Below, in pieces: positions 21,254 through 33,200 of a DNA stretch of 64,000 bases (position 1 is its first letter; every line of letters begins with the position of its first letter). Position numbers and translations under genes: made by a program. A model generated the notes under the pieces. The model saw only the letters and a list, made by a program, of their open reading frames with translations. It did not search any database and was not told where the DNA came from. Source of the stretch: Alligator mississippiensis (Eukaryota > Chordata > Crocodylia > Alligatoridae); the NCBI RefSeq assembly GCF_030867095.1, contig NC_081833.1:77691395-77755394 (forward strand), in the 5' to 3' direction.

Positions 21254-24200
21254 ATGCTTGCGGATGAGGTGTCGGCGCTGTGCTACGAGCGCTACCGGGC
21301 GCTGCCGCGGCGCGGGAAGCCGGAGCGCGGCCGCGAGTGGACGCTGCTGGCGGCCGTGGTGCGGTTCGAGGCCGCGGGCCCGCGGGGTGAGCGGCCCGGC
21401 GGCCGCCCCGAGGGAAGCAGGGTCTGTCCTGGGGGGACGGGCCAGCCCGTTGCGTCCGCGAGGGAGGGGGCTCTCCCGCCACCGCCCGCGGCAGAGGGGG
21501 AGGCTGGCGCGGCCCAAGACCGGCCCCACTCGCCCGCCGCGGCCGGCCCTCGCTGCCAGCGCTGCTGGCCCGGCCCGGCCCGCCCTGGCCTAATAAAACG
21601 CCTTCTCCCAACCCCGCGTCTCTGCCGTTTTGCTCGAGCCCCACGTGCCTGTTGCTTGGCGCGGGCCTTCTCTCTGCTGCGCCCCCCTTCCCGCGCCGGG
21701 GTGACCCCCCGAGCTGGCTGCTCCGCCCCGGGCGGCTTCCCGGCCAGCTGCGGGTGCTCGCGCGGCCTCTGCGGCGACATCTGCCGCTGGCTCTTCCCTG
21801 AAGCCCTGGTTAAAAGCTGCAACGTCTCGCCCGCTTGACGGTGACAGACCTGGCGCCGGGGGCTGCGTGCGGCGGCCTGGGGGTAAAAAGCAGATTGCTC
21901 TGGCATCGCCCCGAGGACCCGAGCCAGGCACTGGCCCCTGGCAGGTCTCCCGTGCGGGGGGGGGACGAGCCTCCGTCCTGTCCCGTCCCGTCCCGTCTAA
22001 GTCACCTCGTTGTTCGTGCTTTCTCCTGGCACCGTGCTCCGTTTTGGGGCCTCTGGCGCTGCCTGGCGAGGAGGGCTCCCACACCAGGGGTCCATCCTTG
22101 CTGTGGCTTGTGTCACGGTTGGGGTGACGCCGCGTGGTGAGCGGCCCTGCTCGGCCAGCTCTGCGCGGTCGTCTGCTACGTATCCTCTAGCCCGGTGCCC
22201 TGGCGCGTGGGGCTCCCTGTCTGCTGCCTGAGATGTTCCTATTCGGGTGGTGAGTTTTGCAGCTGTTCTTTCAGCCAATGTTGTTTCCTTTTCAGTAACT
22301 AAGGAAGTTGTTGCTATGGGGACTGGAACAAAATGCATTGGCCAGACAAAAATGAGAAAAAGCGGTAAGTGTGGTGCAGAAACCAGCACTGGTCCTGGCC
22401 TCCCCATCGCTTGTGTCATTGGCATGAGCTCAGTCTCCTGGACTGGAGCAAGGGCACAAGACAAGCACCCGTCCCTGTGGAGCTGCTGAGCTCGCCCATC
22501 CACAGCCCCTAAAGGGAACTAAGCAGAATCCATGTACGTGGACACGTGGGTCCTTTAGGCTCCTAAAGTGCCTGTTGTGTTTAAAAAGAAAAGGAGAAGA
22601 AAACCTTAGGTCTGTTCTAGTCCAATTCTGTTAAGTGTGGTGCAAAGGGCGCCACAATAAGAGCTACTTACTGACCAGACCCAGGCAAGTGAGAGTGGTG
22701 CCCTCACTTCGTTGTGTGCAGGAGACCTTTACACAGCAGTTAGTTATCTGTGGTAGATCCTGAAGATGCCGAGGCTGTGAGAAGTTATTTCTCCTTGCTC
22801 TGCGCCGTCACAGACTGCACCTGGCTGCTACTTCTTGGAGAATAACTGTCTCTGTAAATCATGTTGGAAAACAATCTGGGAAAAGGATGACCAAGAACTT
22901 GTCAATACATGGCCTAGAGAGCAACGAGTCTAGGGTGCATAAGCAATGGAGGATATTGCCAAAACTGTGTCCTTACATCAGTGTCCTCTGGAAACTGCAG
23001 GACTTGTCACCCCGTCTCCTGGAAGGTGACAGGGCAGAACTAGGGGGATTCAAAGAATAACAGTGAGAATGAACAAGGGCCTGAAAAACTGAAGAAGTAT
23101 TGACAGACTGGGATTGTCACTGTCAAGAGAAAGCTAATGCTGGGGAGATGCCAAGTACATGGATAACGAATGGCGTAGCAAAGGTTCTGTCCCCCTTGTC
23201 CCACAACACAAAGGCAAGGGGGTATTCTACAACATTAAAAGGAAGGGAATTCAAAACTGATAGAAATACTGTTTCATGTGAGGCATATATAAATTGCAGC
23301 AGAAAGGTGTTCTGGCCAAAAACTTGACAAGATCTGGTAGAAAAAAGATGGGCTGTAGTTGGGCTATTGAGAGTATCTAGTGTTGCTAATGGCATGTTTG
23401 AGAACAGGTGGCAACCTTGTGTCCAGGGCTGAGTCGATCCCTGACTCTTAGGCAGCTGTGTGAGATTGATGATCCCAGGTTTGCCAGCTACAGGATCCTT
23501 GCACCTTCCTGCAGAGCTACACTCAGAGACAGGCTGTGGGAGTAGGTGGAATTTGGGTCTGTGCCACTGTGGTAATTTCTGTATTCGTAAGAGCTAAAAT
23601 ATTTATTCTGAGATGGGAAATGTATTATGCTTAGCTGCTCATATCTGCATTAGGTTTTAGTAAGTCAGGTTGTTTTATTTTTGAGCATTGTTTTTTCCTA
23701 GCAAGGCTTCTGTTCGTAGACATGGGTGCAAGTCTGCTGGTACTCTAATGACTTGACTGTGATTGGGTTTTTGGTGTAGACAGGTTATCCCCAGAAGCAG
23801 ACAGAGTTCCTTCAGCACCAGTCTAATTTGATTCTTATGAGCCAATTTTCTTTAAAACAAGTAAATGTTTCATTTATTTTTCCAATAAATGTTTCTCATG
23901 TAACTTAGAAACCTGTAGTGCATTAGAAAAGCCTCTTTATCAAACACCAAAATATCATTGCTGGTTTTCATAACATCTCCTGACATGGGAAAAATTTGTT
24001 TGTGTGGACTCTCAATCTTAGCAAAACCCTCTGAGCAGGGCAGGTAACTCTTAATGTCCATTCCTAGTGCTGACATGTGGTCCTGCCCAACTCCACTACC
24101 TTCAAAATGTGTAATACTAGATAGAAAAATGTGGGGAATTATGTCTGAAATGTCTCTTGTCTTAGTTTCTTGCCATTTGCTGTTTTGCGGGAAGAAAAGT

Positions 24201-27200
24201 GCGGTTAAGAATGCCATCTTTTAGCTCTGCAACCTAAAAGCTTTGGGGAGTTCATGTGTTCCCCAAATTCAATATCCAATTTGGTGAATAAATTCCACTT
24301 TATTTTCCAATGTGCATATTCTCCTCATCACTATTCATGGCACCTGCTTCCTGCCTTCCATGCAATGAGGTTGACAAAGTTCTCCCACCCAGGTACTGTC
24401 CCACCCTCCTCTCCTGTGAGATATGACTAGAGAACCTAGCACAAAGAGGCCTTAGGCGACAGTCCTTTGTTGGAGGCTTGCAGTGAGTCGCTGTACTGCA
24501 GGGCAGAAGTGTGATGGGAATCATTTGGGACAGATGGGTGGTTTAAATATCTGGAGGTAGCGCAGCTGTCTGAATCAGGCTGGGGAAGGTCTGCAGAAAC
24601 AGGCAAGTTGTCCTTGTTAGATACTGCTGTACTTGCTGTTGCACTTGTTTTGCTGGCCTACATACTGCTCAACGTCATGCTTCATTACAGACCTTTTCTG
24701 TGCTTTGCTGCAGGGGATGTTCTCAATGACAGTCATGCTGAAGTTGTGGCCAAGAGGAGCTTCCAGAGGTGAGGCACTAAGCCCTTAGTGTGCTGTTACC
24801 CAGTCCATGTCCTGTGCAGTCATGCCTGGTTTCCTCAGGATGTTCACATTGCCATGATATAGATGCAGTGAAATACCCAGAGTGCCTCTTCCTCCAGTGC
24901 ATGAAGCAGGGCAGTTCTATCTGCATGCAGGCAGCACTTTCTCTTGTTTCTTCTGCAGGCTGGTAGGCTGCAGGCCCTCCCCTGTGAGTGGGGTATGCTT
25001 TTTGTAGCCTCTCAATTTCCATGCTTGCATGCATACCCTGCTGGTAACCTGGCCAGGGGTTCATGGGCTGTTTCAAAACATGATTTTTTTTTACTCTGTT
25101 TGAGGTTGTGAGTGGTTCTCAATCATTCTCTTGTCCATCAGGTATCTCCTCCACCAGCTGGGGCTGGCAGCCTCGTACCAGCAGTGTAGCATCTTCAGCC
25201 CAGGGATGGAGACTGGGAAGTGGAAACTCAAGCCACACATCACTTTCATTTTCTTCTCTAGCCACACTCCTTGTAAGTGCAGCATTGCTGCCTACTCCCC
25301 TGCTCACTTCTGCCTGATGACCCTGTGCCATCTCCCCCTCTATTTTTGCTGGGTCAGAGCAAGGCAGTGCTCATCTCACTTCAGTAATGTGGGCCCTAAA
25401 GCTGTAGTGGTTTGTTTAATGCATAGCAGGGAGTGTGTCAGTCTCTCCTGTTTTGGGAGGAATAGGTCAGCAGTTTCTTTTGCACGACCTGTCAAACGTG
25501 CCAGAGGCTCTGTTGGAGCATACTCAAGCCTGTCTCTTTTCCAGATTGCTTTACTTTATCTGCCTTTTCTCCTGTCAGGGGAGCCAAGTATGTTTATGTT
25601 CTGTTCGCTAGTGATGGTCTGTACCTTGCAAAGTTCGTTTGAACTGAAATGCAAGACTTTTCTTGTAAGAATTACTTCAGAGTAGATTTATGCTCTGACA
25701 TAAGAAGCCCAACAATATCTGAACTGAAGAGGTTGCATTTCTGGAAGGACACCTGTCTGTGAACAGCACAACTCCAAATAGGCCACAGATATGCTTGATT
25801 GAGACTGAGCTGGCTGGGACCAATAGCAGATCTTCAGAAGAGTAACAGAATTATGAATTTACTTTAGATTCATAGATCTAAAGTAAATCTATGAACCTAA
25901 AGTAAATTCATAATTCTGTTACTTCACAGTCTTTCATCACTTAGATGCAAGAACCTGTGGTGGTTTTTCCTTTGCCAGTATGGATGCATGAGAAGAAACT
26001 GCATTTTCAAGTTTTAAGTGCTGGGAGAGAGAGAACATGACCCTTAATATCCTTCTGTCAGCTGTGCATGAACCTCTCTGCATTCCAAGTTCATCCCTCA
26101 CCTTTGTATTTAGGGCCTGTCAGTTTAGCAGAGTGGTGGAAGGGTTCCATTATTGTGTGAGCGCATGCTCTTACACTCTCTGTTTTAATGATTGCTGCTG
26201 TTTTGATCCCAGGCCCTTCTCTGCTTAGTGCAGGTGGCTTCTAGCATTTCTTTGAGGTATGCTGAAGCCATAGGAGGAGCATAAGTTGCATCTGAATTTT
26301 CATGCAAGACAGAGTGGGCTCAAAGTTCTGTGGGTGTAGTGTTGTGTAAAGAACTCATTGTTCCCAATGCTTAATCCATTTTCGTGAATTCAGGTCCTTG
26401 CAGGGTGTGGCTTTTGCCACATCAGTGAAAGGATCTGCATGGGTCAGTAGCCACAAACAAGGCTCTCCTTGTCAGCCTGTGCTGATGTGGCTTCCTTTCT
26501 TCTAGGTGGGGATGCCTCCATTATTCCCATGAGTGAATCGGAGGACCAGCCTTGCAAGCCGGTTGGTTTAGAAGATGTGATGAGACAGTCAGCAGAGTGT
26601 GGTATGAACTGTGACCCCTTGGGTCCAGAAAACAAAAGGAAAACAGAAGAAACTGAAAGTGAGCAACTAAGCAAAAGAGTGAAAGTTGTCAGCAACAGTT
26701 GTTCATGGGGGGTCGCTGAGGGGCCAGCTACTTCACAGGTTTCTGGGAAACAAGGGAGTTTACAACACACAGATCCCAGTGCTGCTGCGTCCACTGAAGG
26801 TGGACAAACAATGAGTGCAGTAGCTGCCCAGGAGCCTGGCCAGACAAGAGCCAAGGTGGTGGATGTTTACAGAACTGGAGCTAAGTGTGTGCCAGGAGAG
26901 CTGGGTGATGCTCTGGGGCCTGGGGTTGAGTACCATCACGTGGGATTGCTAAGAGTAAAGCCGGGCCGTGGGGACAGGACGTGTTCCATGTCCTGCAGTG
27001 ACAAGCTGGCTCGTTGGAACGTGCTGGGATGTCAAGGAGCCCTTCTTATGCATTTGCTGGAGCAGCCAGTGTATTTCTCAGCGATTGTTGTGGGGAAGTG
27101 TCCATACAGCCAAGAGGCCATGCAAAGAGCAGTTGTTGAAAGGTAAGGAACCTTACTTGCTTGGATTGGGGTCAATCAGTGATGCCTGAAACATGAAGGT

Positions 27201-30200
27201 GCGTGATGGTGCCTAGCAGAGGGAATCTTTGTCCCTGTTGGACCTTACTAACCCTCCCACCCAAATCTACCCTTATGTCAGTCTGGGTGTGGGTCTGAAA
27301 TCTTCATTGTTTTTTTGGATCGTCAAACAGCTAGATCTGCAAGGGATGCTATCTGGTACTGGCAGCTTCTTTCATTGTGAGACTAGCTATTAGAAACAGC
27401 TGCAGCATTAGACACGTGCCTGTTCGTGCTTTTATACACCCAATTATGTTTTATCTTTATTCATATTCTCCAGGGGCACATCTGTGACGGGCCGGCAGGG
27501 GAGTTTCTGCTTCGGAGCAATCAACATGGGTTCATTAGAGGCAGGTCCTGTCAGACCAATCTGGTGGCCTTCTATGCCCAGGTCACAAAATCCTTGGACG
27601 CAGGTGTCGCGGTGGACGTAGTCTTTCTGGACTTGAGGAAGGCGATTTGGACGAGGGGGTGAAAAGCACCTTGTTCAAGTTTGCAGATGACACTAAGATG
27701 TAGGGAGAAGTGAGCATGCTAGAAGGGAGGGACAAGCTACAACTAGATCTGGACAGGTTACAGGGGTGGGTGGATGAGAATAGGATGGGTTTCAATATGG
27801 AAAAATGCAAGGTGTTGCACCTGGGGAGGAAGAACCAGCAGCAGACCTACAGGCTGGGGAACTCCCTTCTTGTCAGTGCAGAGGCAGAAAAGGATCTTGG
27901 AGTCATTATTGATGCCAAGACGAACATGGTCCGCCAATGTGGGGACGTGGTCAGGAAGGCCAACCACACCTTGTCGTGCATCCACAGATGCATCTCGAGC
28001 AGCTCCAAGGATGTGATCCTCCCCCTCTATGCGGCACTGGTCAGGCCACAGCTGGAGTACTGCGTCCAGTTCTGGGCGCCGCACTTCAGGAGGGATGTGG
28101 ACAGCATGGAGAGGGTCCAGAGGAGGCCACCCGCATGATCAGGGGGCAGCAGGGCAGGCCCTACGAGGAGAGGCTACGGTACCTGAACCTGTTCAGCCTC
28201 CACAAGAGAAGGCTGCGGGGAGATCTAGTGGCCGCCTATAAACTTGCCAAGGGGGACCAGCAGGCAATGGGAGAGTCCCTGTTCCCCCGAGCACTACCAG
28301 GGGTAACAAGGAACAACGGCCATAAGTTGATTGAGAGTAGATTCAGGCTAGATATCAGGAGGCACTACTTCACTGTCAGGGTGGCTAGGATCTGGAACCA
28401 ACTTCCAAGGGAAGTGGTGCGTGCCTCTACCCTGGGGGTCTTCAAAAGGAGGCTAGATGATCACCTAGCCAGGGTCGTTTGACCCCAGCATCCTTTTGTG
28501 CCCATGGCAGGGGGTCGGACTTGATGATCTGCTTAGGTCCCTTCCGACCCTACCAACTATGAAACTATCATTTTTATGGAATTTTTAAGATAATGACAAT
28601 TAATGCTATGGTGGCTTACATAAAGATACTGTATGTTAGCACTCCCTGCAACAACAATAGTGAAGTGTGGAGCTGGATAGATAGCCATGAGTTCTTACAT
28701 CATATCATACATATAATGGTATTAGTTCTATAAAACCACCAGGCAACAGAACAAGGTCCTGTGTCTCCACCTTGGAGTGTAAGCAAGTGTCATTCTGCAC
28801 TTTAATGGATCTGCAGCCCAAGCTTGCCCCTGACCACCACACGGTTTCTTGGGAAGTCAACCGCTAAGAACAAGGCCAGGCTTCTGCTTTTGGCAGGAGG
28901 GAGCCCTGGGCTCTGCTGCTCTGCGGCTGGCTCTGACCTTATCGCTGCTGTTCCTCACTATGGCTCCTTCAGCCAGTCCAAAAGAACCTGGCCTCCCTAT
29001 TTTTGAAAGCTCTGACCCCAGCTCTGGCTCCCCAGTGTTGGCAGAAAAACAAGACAGCTTGTAGTAAAGTGGAATGCTATATTTTGGGGCCCTTCATTTC
29101 GGAATGGAAAAGCAAGGCTCGCACTGGTGTCTTGGCAGGGAGTAGGACCTGGCTGCCCGCATTCCAGCTCCCCCCAGTAGGGCTCCTGTTACAGTCCTTG
29201 ACACCTTTAGGTTTTGGCTTCATGCTCTAGCTGTGGGTCATTAACATTAATGTCTGGAGGATGACCCTCCATTGTATCTCCAGGGTAGCTCCATTCATGT
29301 GCTTACAGCTCTTGATAGTTCGTTATACCAACCCAGCCATTTCTGATTCCCAGGTCCCAGAGAAGAAATGAACCCCTTCAGTTCTGGGAAGTCACCATAT
29401 AAAACCAGGTTGGGGTCCTTTTACAAAAATACATAATTTCTCCATATTCTTGTTTTAAGTGTGAAGTAACTGAAGTCACACTAGGTAACGCTGGGAGAGG
29501 AGCCGTTCTCTACGATGGCAAATCCACGTCATCTCCAAGGCACTGCTGCCTTTCAGAATGAATTTGCCAGGTTCACCATTAGCAGCTGCAGTGCAGGCAG
29601 CACAGAATAAATTTGTGCAAATCCCTGTTAATCCCAACACCCCTGGGCCCCTCCTTACTCTGCCTGGCCCCCCCCCCTGCAGAATGGGAGCTCACCCTCT
29701 CTCCTTTGAGGTTGCAAAGCAAACTGTTGGAAGTCAGGTGTGCCAGGTGTATAGTTGCCTACACAAACTTTTGTGTTTAAGCATTGAGTATTTACTTATG
29801 GGATTACATGCTGTTTTTTTTTATAATGCCTTCCTTGTTCAGGGCATAAAGTAGTTGCTTGAAGGCTCAGAATTAAGGCTTCCTGGGGAAGTGTAGATAA
29901 GCCCTAACTCATATGTTTGACCTAAACAAGATTCTTTTTAAGCCATTACAAATATTCATACAAAATACTTTATGTATCATTTCACCGCAAGCATTGATTT
30001 TTCATTGTCCAAACAGACTGCAGTTTTTCTTCACAGCCTTGGATGTGCGTGCACAACATCTGCTACAGTGCATGTGGGACAGTTCGTGACAGTCCCCTTC
30101 TGCAATGGTCAGTGGCTGAGGGAAGAATTTGAGTGGAGATCTTCCGTCTCTTTTCATGCACCTCACAACAGTAGATATGTGATAAAAACAAGAACAGCAG

Positions 30201-33200
30201 AAGCAGGAGAGATTTGCCCTTTATAGACTAACTAAATCAGATGCATAAATTGTCATAAGCAGCAGCCCGCTTTATAGATTTCATAGACATTAGGGGCTGG
30301 AAGGGACCTTGCGAGATCATCGAGCCCAGTCCCCCCCTGCCACAGGCAGGAAGTCAGGTGGGATCAAGTGACTCCCAGCAAGAAAAATATCCAGATGTTT
30401 TTTGAAAGAGTCCAGAGCAGGTGCTGGCACCACCTCGGGCGGGAGTCTGTTTCAGACCCTGGACCCTAGCACCGTAAAGAACTTTTTCCTTATGTCTAGT
30501 CTACATTGGCCTTCCTGGAGTTTGTGGCTGTTAGACCTTGTTATCTATCCCTTGGGGAGCTCTGGTGAACAGCTGTAACTTCATCAGATACTGTGAACAT
30601 AAACCTTCCTCTAAATTCCATTACACTCTCCCAGGCTCTGCTCAGGGCTGTGTAATAATACAAACTAGTGAGGAGAGGGATTAGATAGTGGGGAACTCGC
30701 TCTGCCGGTGGATGGTGCTGCAGGCACAGTTACCAGGGGTAGCTGATGAGTGCAAACAGGGTCTAACATAGACATGCCTAAGCAGCTTCAAGTCTTGTCT
30801 GTATAGATTTAACTGGTGTTGGTCATTTAGAGGTGCAAGCTACCTGTTACTGACTTAAACTTCATTGTTGATCAACAAGGTTGACGTATTTTATATGCTA
30901 AAGTTAGGGATGTGCACCATTTTACAACTAGATCAGTTTTAAAGTCACTCTTGTGCCAGTGCACTCTGGCACTGAATTTTACAGACTAAATTCATGTTGC
31001 TTGAAAAAGTATAGCCTTGTATCTGTTCTAAGTTTGTTGCCTTTATTTATTTAATTAAATGGAGGTTGCAGGGCTCTCCCCTGAGAGCTGCCTGCGATCA
31101 GACCAAGTCACTTGCATTGTTACATGCTTACTGCAGGTGTCAGCACGTCTCGCCTTTACCAGAGGGTTTCCAGGTACAGGAGGTGAAAATGTTGCCATCA
31201 GATCTTCAGTTTGAACATAGCCATGGGGCAGTCCAGGCACTTCATGAAAGCTGCAAAGCAAAACTGGTTCCTTGTGGTGCAGGTGAGTTACTTGACTCAT
31301 TAAATACATGCAAAGACCAAACAGAAAGTACCTGGATTGGCTACACTTTCTGGAAATGTTAACTCTGTCTGGCTTTCTTGACCTTAGCCCCTACCACAGC
31401 CACAAATGAAATGTACTGAGACTCATTCGTGCCAAAACTTCGTTGTGAATCATTATAACGTGAATTATTCATACAGTGCCTGTAGTCACCTTTTGGCAGT
31501 TCACAGAATGTGTATTGGTGTCAAGTTTGGTTGATTTCTAAAGCATTTATAGTTTGAGAAGAGATAAAGGAAAGTGCAGTGATCTGAGGGCAGTAGAAGG
31601 ACAAGAATTGCATTGAAAAAGCTTCTTGTTCCTTTCTCTTTGATGATGAACATAGGAGTTGTCACGTTGGCCAGGCTGTCAGTCTGCTCAGAGCTCTGTT
31701 GTATGTGGAGAGAGTACAAAGTCGTGCAGGAGAGAGGTTTTATTGGCAGGAGTCTGGGATGTCTGCATTGATCATCAGTAGCAGTGAGTCAGTTGTGCCA
31801 ATCATCATGTGGTTTTTTTAAATTGATTCCTTGTGGCTCTGCAAAGTACCAGAAGGTAATCACCACCATGTGTGTGATATTGTGCAGTTTCTCTCCAACT
31901 ATGGCTTCATATATGTGCCATCTGCTACTGTGCATGTCCGTGGCTTAATTGAAACTGATGTGGAACGTTTAAACTGCAAATGTTTAATGGAGTATGTGTA
32001 GGAAAGCTAACATGAAAGGAAGGATTGTAAACAAAAGGCAATGACAACAGCTACTTCTAGCCACTTGGTTGTCTTAAATATGTGTTAGGACTGGTTTGAT
32101 TTAACAGTTTCATTGATGGAGAGGAACTGGGGAATAGCATGTTCATGAAAATCACTGATGTTACTAAATTAGATGAAATGTTGGGGAGGCAAATATTTAG
32201 GCACTATCATGATGAGCACTCAGAATGCCTGAAGTAGAGAGAGAAAATTAGAAATTTTAGGCAGCAAAACCAAAATAAAATCTGTCTGGAAGGAATTGAG
32301 TCAGTTCATTTGGGGGAAAAAATCTGAAACAGATGCTCAGTGGGGGAGAGAAACAAGGTGGTTCGGTTTAAATCACAGATATTTAAAATAATAGGTTTAT
32401 AGAATCATAGAACAGTAGGGTTGGCATGGACTTTAGGAGGATCATCCTTGTCTAAACTATCCCAGTCAGATGTGCATCTAGTTTATTCTTAAAAACATAA
32501 AAAAATGGAGATTTCACAACTTCTCTGGGTATCCCATTCCAGTGCTTAACCACTCTCAATGAGAGTTTTTCCTAATCTCCGATTTAAATTTTCTTTGTTG
32601 AAATTTAAGACTGTTACTTCTTGTCCCGTCCCCTGGGGTCAGAGAGAATAATCTATCGCATCCCCCATATAGTTACTGCTCGGGTATTTCAAGACTAGTA
32701 TCAAATCCAGTAATTTAAAACAGCAGCAGGAAACATTTATGTAATAACTTATTTTAATTTTTGTTTCATATTTATATATATATATATATTTTTGTACTTA
32801 TTATTGAAAGAGAACGTGATTCTCATTTGTTGTAGTTCTAGAAACACATTCAGTTTCAACTAAGTATCATCTTTACATGAAATTTGGTACTACATTTAGC
32901 CAATAGGAGGATGTACTATGTATATATAGTTATTTAAGAAATCCTGTAGCTTGACATACATTTATTCAGATTCTTAATTTTTACATTTTGTTAGATGATG
33001 ATGCAGTTATTATTACCTAGATTAATTTCTTTGCGTGATATATTTAAAGTACCGTTTGAATGGGAATTGAAATTAAATTACAAGCAGAAAGCATAATTTT
33101 AAGGATTTTTATCACTGAAAAATATCTTTAAGCTTGCTGGATATGTAAAAAAGAATGATCAGAGATTGGTTCAGTCCAAACATTTGACGTCACCATGTTC

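Noticed and set aside
21047-21838. 263-codon frame over ADAT1 exon 1 and intron 1
   Set aside because: Only 21254-21386 matches ADAT1; after the GT donor at 21387 the frame is read-through of CpG-island intron. Position 21047 is GTG, not ATG.
25131-25685. 184-codon frame over ADAT1 exon 4
   Set aside because: Exon 4 (25142-25272) explains the first part; the rest is intron 4 past a good GTAAGT donor.
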